A stretch of DNA of 64,000 nucleotides, from contig NZ_CP040908.1 of the NCBI RefSeq assembly GCF_013488205.1, positions 1 to 64,000 on the forward strand, read 5' to 3'. Position numbers and translations under genes: made by a program. The stretch comes from Empedobacter falsenii. Its GTDB lineage: Bacteria; Bacteroidota; Bacteroidia; Flavobacteriales; Weeksellaceae. This document shows positions 33,343-42,170 of the stretch, one piece after another (position 1 is the first letter of the stretch; each line of letters opens with the position of its first letter). Under the pieces are notes generated by a model, which saw only the letters and a program-made list of their open reading frames with translations, ran no database searches and was not told the origin of the DNA.

Positions 33343-34579
33343 ATGAATTTTTGTGACCAGTTTCTTTTAAAAATAAGGTTAGAATAATGGCAATAAATAT
33401 TCCGATGATCCAAAACCAAATTGCTTGATGATAATGTCCAGTTTTATCTGTAACATTTACAATTTCGTTTCCATATAATTTAGCAAAAACAGGATTTACT
33501 AGAGAAGTTACACCAAACGTCAAAAAGTTTTGAACTCCAGTAGCAGAGCCTTTTACATAATCTGGATTAGCTTCTTTGATAACCGAATATGGGATCATTG
33601 CGACTCCAGAGAAAAGCCCAAAAATGAAAAATGTAACTTTTATTGGAATTAAATCTGGAAGATAAATGAGTTGTAAAAACATCAAGATCATTCCGATACA
33701 ACCAAAAAGAATAACAGGTTTTCATTTTCCTATTTTATCCGTTATATAACCCATTAATGGACATCCAACTACCCAGCCTAGTGACGCCATAGCAGCAGTC
33801 ATAGCAGCAGTGTGAGCATCAAAACCTAAGTCTAATTTGAAAAAAGGAACAGCCCAAGTCATAGCAAAAATTGTTGTCGGTATAAATAATAATCCAGAAA
33901 TAATACCAGTTAACCACGAATTTGGATTGCTGAAAATAATTTTGAAAGGTTCTATAAAAGAGGTTTGTTTACTTTTTTCGATCTCTTCTTCAGACGATTT
34001 TGGAGTTATGAACAGCATTGCTACAGCTGGAATTATACATAAAACTCCAGCAATTATCCAAAATGTTTTATATCCAAAACCATTTTCTAATAATGGCGCA
34101 ACCACAAATTGTCCTGCCGCTCCACCAAGCATTCCTATACATTGAGAGAAGCCTATTGCTGTTGCTAAAGATTTTGATGAGAATCCTTTGGTTGCTAAAT
34201 AGACACAACCAGGAAAAGCAAATGCGCTACCCGCTCCTTGTAATAATCTGCCTGTTGTTCCAGCAAATTGGGAGGAAGCGATAAATAAAATACATCCTAT
34301 TCCGAGTATAAAACACCCTGCAAACATCGAATATCTTGCACCAAATTTGTCTAAACATATTCCAGCAATTAAAGCGAATATCGAATAAGTGTAATAATAT
34401 GTTCCAATAAGAGAAACTAAATTTTCTTTAGAAATGTTGTAATTCTGAGCCAAATCTGTGATCATTAATGAAGGTGCAGAACGAGTTGCGTAATCAATGA
34501 AATAGAAGATTAAGCCTAAAACCCATGCAATGATGAAAAGTTTTTTACTTGATTGTGTGATAGATGATGATTGATTCAT
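33341..34579 (-). pseudogene. MFS transporter gene interrupted by one in-frame TGA codon
   Basis: Two segments in the same frame (34579-33725 and 33721-33341) encode the halves of a 412-residue, 12-helix major facilitator: N-terminal half with DKFGARYSMFAG, C-terminal half resuming KPVILFGCIG. They are split only by TGA at 33724-33722, located in the loop after helix 7-8 (GYITDKIGK-stop-KPVI), where MFS proteins have the conserved D.(K)GRR/K motif, so an Arg codon CGA probably became TGA. The start codon overlaps the poxB stop by one base (TAATG). If not read through, the product would be a truncated 285-residue protein. It would have transported a small organic acid or related solute; substrate unknown. 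Confidence 0.85.
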
Positions 34580-36312
34580 TATAAATCTTTTAAATGTTTA
34601 TAATTGGATTTAATCGTTTCCATTACCTCATCCATTTTTCCACCTAACATTAATTTTGCCATAGATTTTGTCATTCCAATCATTTGATCAAGATCTACTT
34701 TTGGAGGCATTGCTAAAGCGTTTGGATTTGTAAATACATTTAATAAATACGGTCCATTATGCGCAAAAGCTCTTCCGATTGCATCAGGTAAATCATCAGG
34801 ATTTTTAACCGATTCGCTTTCTATTCCCATTGCTTTTCCAATCAAAGTAAAGTCAGGATTTTCCATATCTGTTTCATTGTCAGGTAAACCAGCAACTTCC
34901 ATTTCCAATTTAACCATTCCTAATGTTCTATTATTAAAAATAATAAGTTTAACAGGTAAATTATATTGTTTGATGGTTGCTAAATCTCCTAATAACATCG
35001 AGATTCCACCATCACCACACATCGCAATAATTTGTCTATCAGGATATGCCATTTGTGCACCAATCGCTTGAGGCATTGCATTTGCCATAGAACCATGATT
35101 GAAAGATCCTAACATTTTGCGCTCCCCCGTACCCGTTATATAACGTGCTCCCCACACACAACACATTCCTGTATCAACTGTAAAAATGGCATCTTTTGTA
35201 GCTAACTCATCTAATAAATAAGCTGCATATTCGGGTTGAATGGCATTTTCTTTTCCTTTTTCATGAACAAATGTCATTTTGTTTTCAAGAACTTTCTTGT
35301 ACATTTCTAATTGACTATCCAAAAAATCTTTGTTTTGCTTAGGTTCTAATAACTCAATTAATTCGTTAATTGTTTCTTTTGCATTTCCGACTAATCCTAA
35401 ATCAATTTTAGCTCTTCGTCCAAGTTTAGAGCCATCTGAATCAATTTGAATGATTTTTTTATCTGTTGGAATAAAATCTTTATAAGGAAAATCGGTACCA
35501 ATCAAAATAATTAAATCAGCTTTGTGCATAGCATGATAAGCAGATGGTTGACCAAGTAATCCTGTCATTCCTATTTCATTTGGATTATTGGGTTGAATAC
35601 TCATTTTTCCTTTGAACGAATATCCAACTGGAGCATGCAAATGACGAGAAAGTTTTATAACTTCTTCATTTGCTTGAGATGCGCCAATTCCACAGAATAA
35701 GGTAATATTATTAGCATCATTTATAATAGAAGCAGCTTCTCTTAATTCAGTTTTATTTGGAGTAATAATAGGTTGATTGAAATAGAAATTCGAGGTATAA
35801 TTACTTTCAACGGCTTCCATTTCTGCAATATCTCCTGGAAGTCCAATAATTGCAACATCTTTTTTTGAAATAGCATGTTGTATTGCTGTTTGTACCATTC
35901 TAGGAACTTGTTCTGCTCGAGTTATAATTTGATTATAACAACTACAATCATCAAAAAGTTTAATAGTATTCGTTTCCTGAAAATAATCTGTACCAAATTC
36001 TATTGTAGGCAGAGTAGAGGCAATTACAACTAAAGGAGTTCTTGATTTATGCGCTTCATAAACTCCGTTAATCAAATGTACATGACCAGGACCAGAACTT
36101 CCAGCGCAACATCCAATCCCATTCAATTCTGATTCGGCAGTAGCAGCTATTGCTCCAGCTTCTTCATGTCTTACATGAACCCAATCAATTTTGTCACTTT
36201 GTTTAACTGCAATATTAAAAAAATTGAGACTATCACCAGTTACTGCATAAACACGTTTTATATTCGCTTTTTCTAGTAATTCTACAATTTGATGTGCTAC
36301 ATTCTTTCCCAT
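34579..36312 (-). CDS. poxB: Pyruvate oxidase/pyruvate dehydrogenase (quinone), ThDP-dependent
   Basis: The 577-residue protein has the three-domain ThDP enzyme layout: N-terminal Pyr domain with the catalytic glutamate in RHEEAGA, a central FAD/dinucleotide-type domain, and the C-terminal PP domain with CGDGGISMLLGDLATIKQYN and metal-binding FNNRTLGM. It closely follows PoxB, which decarboxylates pyruvate to acetate and passes electrons to the quinone pool. It is first in an operon with the MFS gene (one-base overlap), and the transporter probably handled a related acid. Related acetolactate synthases cannot be entirely excluded. Confidence 0.87.
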   Translation of the reverse strand: MGKNVAHQIVELLEKANIKRVYAVTGDSLNFFNIAVKQSDKIDWVHVRHEEAGAIAATAESELNGIGCCAGSSGPGHVHLINGVYEAHKSRTPLVVIASTLPTIEFGTDYFQETNTIKLFDDCSCYNQIITRAEQVPRMVQTAIQHAISKKDVAIIGLPGDIAEMEAVESNYTSNFYFNQPIITPNKTELREAASIINDANNITLFCGIGASQANEEVIKLSRHLHAPVGYSFKGKMSIQPNNPNEIGMTGLLGQPSAYHAMHKADLIILIGTDFPYKDFIPTDKKIIQIDSDGSKLGRRAKIDLGLVGNAKETINELIELLEPKQNKDFLDSQLEMYKKVLENKMTFVHEKGKENAIQPEYAAYLLDELATKDAIFTVDTGMCCVWGARYITGTGERKMLGSFNHGSMANAMPQAIGAQMAYPDRQIIAMCGDGGISMLLGDLATIKQYNLPVKLIIFNNRTLGMVKLEMEVAGLPDNETDMENPDFTLIGKAMGIESESVKNPDDLPDAIGRAFAHNGPYLLNVFTNPNALAMPPKVDLDQMIGMTKSMAKLMLGGKMDEVMETIKSNYKHLKDL

Positions 36313-36413
36313 AATAAAGTATTTTTTTGATTGTGACTAACAAGTTATGAAATTATAGGATAAAAATGTTTAAAATAAGTGTTAAATATTTGAATATTAA
36401 ATTGTTGAAAAAC

Positions 36414-36439
36414 AAAAAAGCCTGTTGAAAAACAGGCTT
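36414..36439 (-). terminator. Orphan minus-strand terminator upstream of poxB
   Basis: AAGCCTGTT-gaaa-AACAGGCTT is a 9-bp stem; only the minus strand continues into a T run. There is no gene in the region it would terminate (36440-36762), so an unannotated minus-strand transcript is possible. Confidence 0.6.
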
Positions 36440-36537
36440 AAAATTAACACATGAGGACAAAATTTACTCTACTAAATCTTATACGTACATGAATATTTCA
36501 ATATTTGTGCCAAAACTATATTTGACATGTAAAATAA

Positions 36538-36621
36538 ATGTTTAATCTATGTTTAATCTATGTTTAATCTATGTTTAATCTATGTTTAATCTATGTTTAA
36601 TCTATGTTTAATCTATGTTTA
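36538..36621. repeat. 11-bp tandem repeat array, 7 exact copies plus a partial
   Basis: ATGTTTAATCT is repeated seven times without change (36538-36614), followed by ATGTTTA (36615-36621). The period is close to one helical turn. There are no spacers, so it is not a CRISPR. Confidence 0.97.
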
Positions 36622-36630
36622 TCACTTCTT

Positions 36631-36649
36631 ATTTTTAATGATTAAAAAT
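36631..36649. promoter_or_regulatory. 9-bp perfect inverted repeat (possible operator)
   Basis: ATTTTTAAT and ATTAAAAAT flank a single G, ten bases after the tandem array and 114 bases before the first gene of the secreted-protein operon. Confidence 0.45.
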
Positions 36650-36762
36650 AGTGTAAGTAAGAGTTTTTTGCAGAATTAATATTTATAAATACTTTACTTT
36701 CGTATGCCTTTTGGCTTTACACACTTCTCTTCCTACTATCTCTAGTTATTTTTAATAATTTA

Positions 36763-37341
36763 ATGAATCATTTTCTCAGATATAGAAATTTAGGAAGTTT
36801 ATTTCTTTTGCTTTTTTCTTCTATTCTTTTTGGTTACCAAAAAGATACAATAGTTGAAAGTGGTCAAATACTTATTTTTATATCAAAAAATACGGAAACG
36901 AATTTATTAGAAAAAATAACAGTAGATAAAACCATAAACAAAACCACTGTCGAAAAAAAGACGATTACTAAACCTAAAAAACTCAAAAAGGTTTTAGTCG
37001 TAAAAAAAGAGAATAAGCAACAAAAAGAACATGTCTACAAGCCAAAAACAGCTATTTTATCGTCTAAAATAAAATTTTTATCTGGTTGTAATCTTCCTGA
37101 GAACTCGGGGAAAATAGTTTTAAAAGAAAATTTTTATAAATATCATCAAAAAGTAGCAAGGACAAATTCGATTTTTAAAATAAATCTGTCTGATATTGCT
37201 AATAATTTACTTGCGATTAATAATTCTTTTATTCATATTCGAATAAATGTAATCGATAACATTTTAACTCGTCCGCCTCCATTTTCGTTCACTAAAAACA
37301 AACCATCAACTAAATCTACTGTATTAATTTTAATAATATAG
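36763..37341 (+). CDS. Exported basic protein of unknown function (192 aa)
   Basis: The precursor has a signal sequence after MNHFLRYRNL (hydrophobic 11-24, ending LFGYQ). The central region (about 50-90) is very rich in Lys and Thr (KTTVEKKTITKPKKLKKVLV), probably extended or disordered. The C-terminal part contains SDIANNLLAINNSF and a TRPPPFSF tail ending hydrophobic (LILII). I recognise no family. It is the first of three plus-strand genes separated by 6 and 12 bases, all exported, after the 11-bp repeat array. Confidence 0.6.
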   Translation: MNHFLRYRNLGSLFLLLFSSILFGYQKDTIVESGQILIFISKNTETNLLEKITVDKTINKTTVEKKTITKPKKLKKVLVVKKENKQQKEHVYKPKTAILSSKIKFLSGCNLPENSGKIVLKENFYKYHQKVARTNSIFKINLSDIANNLLAINNSFIHIRINVIDNILTRPPPFSFTKNKPSTKSTVLILII

Positions 37342-37347
37342 TTATAA

Positions 37348-38808
37348 ATGAACAATTTAAGAAAAATAATAAGCGCAATTGTAGTGATGATAACATGCAA
37401 TTTGAATGCGCAAACACTTATCTTCAAAGAAGATTTTGGGAAAAGTACAATAAGAACATCATCTCAATATGTACCACAAACAGGAAAAGATGGAAGTTTA
37501 GGCTTCTTCAAACACGGATCTTCTTTTTATCGACTTGCAGATAAATATTTGTCTGATTTATCAACTTTACCTTCAACCAATACTTATGGTACAAATAAAG
37601 GTAGTTATAACCAGGATGTGTGGAATATTGATAATGGTTTTTATGCCGTAATAGCACCAAGCCATATTTATGATATGACTAAAGTAATGCCAGATGGTAA
37701 TAATATTGGATGGATTGGAGAATGGTGGTACAATCAAAATCCAAAACCAGCAGATCATACTGATGGATCTTTGGACGGAGCTGTATTGGTAGTAAATGGA
37801 GGTATGGTTCTTAACCAATATTACCGTCGAGTAGTGCAATTAGAACCAGGTAAAACTTATAAAGTATCTGCTTTTATCTATGGAGCAGGAGGAAATAAAG
37901 TAGGAGTAAGTTTTGAGGCACAAGATATACTAACAGAAAAAGTATTAGGATCATCCAACATTGATCATAATATTACAGATTTTTCTGAAAATGCTAAGAA
38001 TGTAATGAGATTAAGTGCTGCTAATACTTGGGAGCAAAAAACATGGACTTTTAAAGCTCCGAATGACGCAAATTGTATTAATATAGCTGTGGCGCTAAGG
38101 AATAACATTGCATCAAATGATGGTAATGATTTTTTTGTAGATGATATTACATTAGAAGAAACAACAGAAACTGGTACAGAGTATGACTGTCCAGATACTA
38201 ATGTTGTAATTGATAATATAATTAAAGCAACAGATGACCATGTAGATTTATCAACTACTTCTAGTATTAATATTATAGATAATGATTTATACGGAACCAA
38301 TGGAACAAAAGTAGTATTAACAGGAAATAATAAAAACTCTACAATTTCTATAATTGGAGAATGGCCTGCGGAAGCTATTTTAGACACTGAGACTGGTATT
38401 GTTACATTTACAAGTGGATTCGTACCACCAGTTGGAGGATTAAGATATCAAATATGTAGTTTAATTGGTATTTGTTCTTCTGCAACAATTACTGTAACAG
38501 GAGGAGGTACAACTCCAACTCCCGGAACATCTTGTACAAAAACGCCAAATACAACAACAGCAACTTCTTTTACCAATGTTGGAGTTTCTGCAATGTCAAC
38601 AAAATTAGAGAATTGGCCAACTGCAATTCCAAATGGATTTTTAGCATTAGAATCTTCAACAAAAGGTTTCGTCATTACAAGAACTGTTGATGTAGTTAAA
38701 ATTGTTGATGCAAAAGAAGGAATGATTGTGTATGATACAACCGAAAAATGTGTCAAATTATATAATGGAACAATTTGGCATTGTATCGAGAAAAGTTGTA
38801 ACGAATAA
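37348..38808 (+). CDS. Large secreted protein with carbohydrate-binding-like and cadherin-like regions
   Basis: The 486-residue precursor has a signal peptide (about 1-21, ending LNAQ). Residues 22-270 resemble a beta-sandwich carbohydrate-binding region (DFG..., aromatic-rich WIGEWWYNQNP, LEPGKTYKVSAFIYG, FFVDDITLEE). Residues about 275-390 look like a cadherin/VCBS-type domain (SINIIDNDLYG). A Thr/Pro linker (about 395-415) leads to a C-terminal module GMIVYDTTEKCVKLYNGTIW that is shared with the next gene product. It is probably exposed at the cell surface; no enzyme motif is seen. Confidence 0.65.
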   Translation: MNNLRKIISAIVVMITCNLNAQTLIFKEDFGKSTIRTSSQYVPQTGKDGSLGFFKHGSSFYRLADKYLSDLSTLPSTNTYGTNKGSYNQDVWNIDNGFYAVIAPSHIYDMTKVMPDGNNIGWIGEWWYNQNPKPADHTDGSLDGAVLVVNGGMVLNQYYRRVVQLEPGKTYKVSAFIYGAGGNKVGVSFEAQDILTEKVLGSSNIDHNITDFSENAKNVMRLSAANTWEQKTWTFKAPNDANCINIAVALRNNIASNDGNDFFVDDITLEETTETGTEYDCPDTNVVIDNIIKATDDHVDLSTTSSINIIDNDLYGTNGTKVVLTGNNKNSTISIIGEWPAEAILDTETGIVTFTSGFVPPVGGLRYQICSLIGICSSATITVTGGGTTPTPGTSCTKTPNTTTATSFTNVGVSAMSTKLENWPTAIPNGFLALESSTKGFVITRTVDVVKIVDAKEGMIVYDTTEKCVKLYNGTIWHCIEKSCNE

Positions 38809-38820
38809 AGATTATTTAAA

Positions 38821-39333
38821 ATGAAAAATATAATATACGCTGCTATTTTATGCGGTTTTGCATCAATTTCTTTTGGTCAAGTGTCAATTGGTAAAAATGC
38901 AGTGGATGGGAATAATACAATTTTAGATTTCGAAGAATCAACAACAAACGGAATTATTTTACCAGCTGTTACTACTGTACCTACAGGTTTGGATGCAACG
39001 AATAATGGTGGAACCTTTGCTTTTGACTTAACAGATTCTAAAGTGAAAATGTATGAGAATGGTATTTGGGTTGAGTTAAGTGATGTTGGAGAAAAAACAG
39101 TTTTATTAACAAATTCTTCTAATGAAGTAGGTGATGGAGTAATTATTGGAGCAGAAACATCTGCTGCAACAGGAATTTTAGTTTTAGAATCGGATAAAGA
39201 TGCGATGATTTTACCTAAGGTTAATCAACCTGAAATTAATGTAAAAAGTCCATATCCTGGAATGATTTGTTACGATACAGCAAGTAAAACTGTTGCCATT
39301 TTTGATGGTAAAGTTTGGAATTATTGGAAATAA
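38821..39333 (+). CDS. Secreted protein made of two copies of the GMxxYD..W module
   Basis: The 170-residue precursor has a signal peptide (about 1-19, ending SFGQ). Two related segments follow: NGIILPAVTT...FAFDLTDSKVKMYENGIW (about 42-85) and DAMILPKVNQ...GMICYDTASKTVAIFDGKVW (about 126-168). The same pattern closes the preceding 486-residue protein. In Bacteroidota such endings occur on many secreted surface proteins; role unknown. It starts 12 bases after the preceding stop and ends at a strong terminator, completing the three-gene unit. Confidence 0.65.
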   Translation: MKNIIYAAILCGFASISFGQVSIGKNAVDGNNTILDFEESTTNGIILPAVTTVPTGLDATNNGGTFAFDLTDSKVKMYENGIWVELSDVGEKTVLLTNSSNEVGDGVIIGAETSAATGILVLESDKDAMILPKVNQPEINVKSPYPGMICYDTASKTVAIFDGKVWNYWK

Positions 39334-39350
39334 TCATTCAATCTATTCAT

Positions 39351-39382
39351 AAAAAAATGCGAGAAAACTTCTCGCATTTTTT
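39351..39382. terminator. Bidirectional terminator between the secreted operon and azurin
   Basis: AAATGCGAGAA and TTCTCGCATTT form an 11-bp stem around AAC, with A and T runs on both flanks. Confidence 0.85.
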
Positions 39383-39386
39383 ATTA

Positions 39387-39908
39387 TTATTTAACTGCTT
39401 TTATTTTTCCATTCATTGTTGCAAAATGACCAGGGAAAGAACATAAGAAATCGTATGTACCTTCTTCTAAAGTAAATTTGATTTGATCATTTTCTTTACC
39501 TCCTAACAATTTTGTATGCGCAATAATTTCTGATTGTAATTCGGTCGGAATATAATCTGTTGCCTTAGCAGAAGCTGCTGTATTTGCAAAAGCAGAAGCA
39601 TCAGAACCTGGTTTTAATAAAATAAAATTATGTCCCATTGCTTCTTTTGACATTTCACCAGCATTCATTAAGATTAAAGTTACTTCTTCGCCAGCTTTCA
39701 CTGTAAATTCAGTTTTATCGTAGCGCATGTCATCACTCGCTTTCAAAACAATATGATTGTTTGTAGCAGGCGTAGCTGTAGAAGTTTCAGCATCTTCTGA
39801 TGGAGCTGTACTATAATCTATTTCTGGTTGAGTTGATTCATCTTTCTTAGAACCTCCGCAGCTCATCATCAAAATTGCCGCGAAACTCATCAAAGCTATT
39901 TTTTTCAT
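39387..39908 (-). CDS. Azurin-like blue copper lipoprotein
   Basis: The 173-residue precursor has a lipobox MMSC (C17) and an acidic Ser/Thr linker (about 20-50), then a cupredoxin domain. The type 1 copper ligands are all present: H93 in MGHNF, and C156, H161, M165 in CSFPGHFATM with azurin spacing. It is a soluble-domain electron carrier tethered to a membrane, probably serving a periplasmic respiratory or oxidase pathway. It is a single gene ending in a bidirectional terminator. Confidence 0.93.
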   Translation of the reverse strand: MKKIALMSFAAILMMSCGGSKKDESTQPEIDYSTAPSEDAETSTATPATNNHIVLKASDDMRYDKTEFTVKAGEEVTLILMNAGEMSKEAMGHNFILLKPGSDASAFANTAASAKATDYIPTELQSEIIAHTKLLGGKENDQIKFTLEEGTYDFLCSFPGHFATMNGKIKAVK

Positions 39909-40004
39909 TATTTCAATTTTTTGTTTGATATAAAAATAATGAAATTCAGTAACTTAAAAAAGTTTACTCAGTCTAAATAGAACTGATTTTAAACAGATAA
40001 ATAT

Positions 40005-40652
40005 CTAAGGAATATCCAAATATTTGTGTGTTTGTAAAGAATAACGCCATTTCGGATTTTCTTTCACATATTCCACAATCAATGGAAGATTTTTGTCGCG
40101 TTTGCTCCATTCTGTTTGCAAGAAAAGCGTACAATCTTTTCCAACACGAGCAGCTTGTTCTTCGGCAAATTGAAAATCGTGATTATTGAACACAATACAT
40201 TTCAATTCATTTGCAGCTTCGCAAACCTCGTCTAACGGCAACATTAATTTTTTTGGAGAAAGACAAACCCAATCAATTTCTCCACTCAACGGATAAGCAC
40301 CCGAAGTTTCGATGTGAATTCTTGCACCTTTTTCGTGTAGTTTTTTTGTCAAATAAGTCAAATCCCACATCAAAGGTTCTCCTCCTGTAATGATGATTGT
40401 TTTGGCCTGAGAAGTTGCCAAGTCTACCAATTCATCAACATTAGTTAAGGGATGCTTGTCAGCATCCCAACTATCTTTTACATCGCACCAATGGCAACCA
40501 ACATCACAACCTCCTAATCGAATAAAATAAGAAGCCACACCTGTGTACATTCCTTCACCTTGAATTGTGTAAAAATGCTCCATAACAGGCAATAATTTCC
40601 CTTCTTGTATCAATTGTTGTTCTTCTGCAGTTGTTGATGCAATGTGTATCAT
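40005..40652 (-). CDS. queE: 7-carboxy-7-deazaguanine synthase
   Basis: QueE is the radical SAM enzyme that contracts the ring of carboxy-tetrahydropterin in the pathway to queuosine-modified tRNA. The 215 residues hold the QGEGMYTG substrate loop and a CX3CX2C cluster motif (C49, C53, C56 in CDVGCHWC), followed by the TGGEPLMW SAM-binding block. It starts four bases after the folD stop codon, so the two are co-translated. The rest of the queuosine genes are not in the window. Confidence 0.94.
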   Translation of the reverse strand: MIHIASTTAEEQQLIQEGKLLPVMEHFYTIQGEGMYTGVASYFIRLGGCDVGCHWCDVKDSWDADKHPLTNVDELVDLATSQAKTIIITGGEPLMWDLTYLTKKLHEKGARIHIETSGAYPLSGEIDWVCLSPKKLMLPLDEVCEAANELKCIVFNNHDFQFAEEQAARVGKDCTLFLQTEWSKRDKNLPLIVEYVKENPKWRYSLQTHKYLDIP

Positions 40653-40656
40653 AATT

Positions 40657-41532
40657 TTATTTTTTGTTGTTGTATGCCAACAATGTGTTTTTTAATAACA
40701 TAGCGCGTGTCATAGGTCCAACTCCTCCTGGAACTGGCGTTATCCATGATGCTTTTTCTTTTACATTATCAAAATCTACATCACCAGCTAATCTAAATCC
40801 TCGTGGATTAGTTTCGTCATCAACGCGTGTAATTCCTACGTCAACGATAACCGCTCCATCTTTTACCATATCAGCTTTTAAGAAACCTGGAACACCTAAA
40901 GCAGTGATCACAATATCAGCTTCTTTTGTAAATTGTTCTAAATTTTGAGTTTTCGAATGAGTTAATGTAACTGTACTGTTTCCAGGATTTCCGTTTTTAC
41001 TCATCAAAATACTCATTGGGCGACCAACGATGCGAGAACGACCAATCACAACTGTATGTTTACCAGTTGTATCAATGTTGTAACGCTCTAACATTTCCAT
41101 AATTCCGTAAGGTGTAGCAGGTAAAAATGTTTCCATTTCTAATGCCATTTTACCAAAATTCATTGGATGAAAACCATCTACATCTTTCTTAGGATCAATT
41201 GCATTGATAACTGCTTCTTGATCGATGTGTTTTGGTAATGGCAATTGCACGATAAATCCGTCTAATGTATCATCATTGTTCCATTTTTCAATTTCTGCAA
41301 TCAAATCTTCTTGAGAAATTGTATCAGGCAAACGTAATTCTGAAGACTCGAAACCTACAAAATGACAATCCTTGATTTTATTGTCAACATAGGTTTGAGA
41401 AGCACCATTACTTCCTACTAAAATTGCACCCAAATGTGGTACACGAACTCCTTGGTCCTTGTAATTCTGCACCAGCTCCTTGATCTCTTGTTTGATCTCT
41501 TTTGCCAGTTTAATACCGTCTAAAATTTGCAT
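40657..41532 (-). CDS. folD: Bifunctional methylenetetrahydrofolate dehydrogenase/methenyltetrahydrofolate cyclohydrolase
   Basis: FolD interconverts methylene-, methenyl- and 10-formyl-THF. It has the active-site lysine region SQTYVDNKIKDC (YxxxK), QLPLPKHID and GRSRIVGRP dinucleotide loop, and the closing PVPGGVGPMTRAML. ATG 41532 (MQILDG) is chosen: it fits the family start, lies 12 bases after a predicted transcription start from the TATCTTTG box, and the upstream in-frame extension to 41649 would run through the neighbouring gene's terminator. The product has 291 residues. queE follows by four bases. Confidence 0.95.
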   Translation of the reverse strand: MQILDGIKLAKEIKQEIKELVQNYKDQGVRVPHLGAILVGSNGASQTYVDNKIKDCHFVGFESSELRLPDTISQEDLIAEIEKWNNDDTLDGFIVQLPLPKHIDQEAVINAIDPKKDVDGFHPMNFGKMALEMETFLPATPYGIMEMLERYNIDTTGKHTVVIGRSRIVGRPMSILMSKNGNPGNSTVTLTHSKTQNLEQFTKEADIVITALGVPGFLKADMVKDGAVIVDVGITRVDDETNPRGFRLAGDVDFDNVKEKASWITPVPGGVGPMTRAMLLKNTLLAYNNKK

Positions 41533-41550
41533 TGTTTTGTTGTGTTTGCG

Positions 41551-41558
41551 CAAAGATA
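41551..41558 (-). promoter_or_regulatory. -7 element (TATCTTTG) of folD-queE
   Basis: TATCTTTG on the minus strand matches TAnnTTTG, 18 bases before the folD ATG; no TTG at the ideal -33 distance. Confidence 0.5.
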
Positions 41559-41616
41559 CGGACAAATTGGAAAATAAATCATTAAGTTTTGAGTTGATGA
41601 TTTTTTGATTAAATAG

Positions 41617-41645
41617 AAAAACCACTTCGTTGTGAAGTGGTTTTA
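41617..41645 (-). terminator. Terminator of the 163-aa membrane protein gene
   Basis: AAAACCACTTC and GAAGTGGTTTT form an 11-bp stem. Almost the same hairpin terminates genes at 54.7 and 61.6 kb. Confidence 0.8.
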
Positions 41646-41648
41646 GCA

Positions 41649-42140
41649 TTACTGATATTTTTTCTGCGCTTCTTTTAAGTAATTAAAAACTTGTGTTGTT
41701 TTCATTTTTTTGGAATTTGTATTAAAAATAAACATTCCAGTTTCGACATTGAAATAATAATCTTTTTCTCCATTTTTTAATTGAAACCATTCCAATAAAC
41801 CATTTGTAAGATTAACACCAATCCAATTGATTTGTGAAGTTTTGAGGTCGAAAATAAAATTATCATTCGGATTATTTGTAGTGATATAATGTATTTGATC
41901 GTCTAAAACATATAAAACACCACTTCCTTGAAACGCTTTCATTTTCAAGAATTTTGATTGTTGATTTCCGAAGTTATAACGCAAAACTGCTTTGAACTCT
42001 GCATTTGGAGGAACTTGTGCTAACAAAGCATTTTGTTTCTTTTCGCGAGATTTACTCGCCCAAAAAGCAATTCCAAAAATTAACAAAAAAGGCAAAATAC
42101 AACAAAGTAATGATGATAGTAATGAAAGAATGTTATCCAT
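41649..42140 (-). CDS. Hypothetical one-helix membrane protein (163 aa)
   Basis: The N terminus is a single long hydrophobic segment (about 4-27, including a CC pair), followed by SREKKQNA and a beta-rich soluble domain of about 120 residues (LRYNFGNQQSKFLKMKAFQG, IGVNLTNGLLEWFQLKNGEKDYYFNVE). Charge distribution places the domain in the cytoplasm. It is probably a single-gene unit: it has its own terminator and does not overlap its neighbours. No family recognised. Confidence 0.65.
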   Translation of the reverse strand: MDNILSLLSSLLCCILPFLLIFGIAFWASKSREKKQNALLAQVPPNAEFKAVLRYNFGNQQSKFLKMKAFQGSGVLYVLDDQIHYITTNNPNDNFIFDLKTSQINWIGVNLTNGLLEWFQLKNGEKDYYFNVETGMFIFNTNSKKMKTTQVFNYLKEAQKKYQ

Positions 42141-42170
42141 AGTAGATTGATTTAGGTTGTGTTAAGATAC

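Larger units (their letters stand above)
36313..36762. other. 450-bp intergenic region with hairpin, 11-bp repeat array and palindrome
   Basis: No gene larger than a few codons is credible on either strand. From left to right it holds the poxB upstream region, a minus-strand terminator hairpin, a TATATTTG box on the plus strand (36517-36524), an 11-bp tandem array, a 9-bp inverted repeat and the leader of the secreted-protein operon. Confidence 0.7.

Noticed and set aside
36538-36621. CRISPR array
   Set aside because: Repeats are directly adjacent without spacers and no cas genes are present.
38448-38756. Antisense frame in the 486-residue secreted protein gene
   Set aside because: Explained by Thr-rich coding on the plus strand; no similarity of its own.
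36763-39333. Type IX secretion cargo locus
   Set aside because: None of the three proteins ends in a recognisable C-terminal sorting domain.
41533-41649. N-terminal extension of folD to 41649
   Set aside because: It passes through the terminator of the upstream gene and lacks similarity to FolD; MQILDG at 41532 is the family start.
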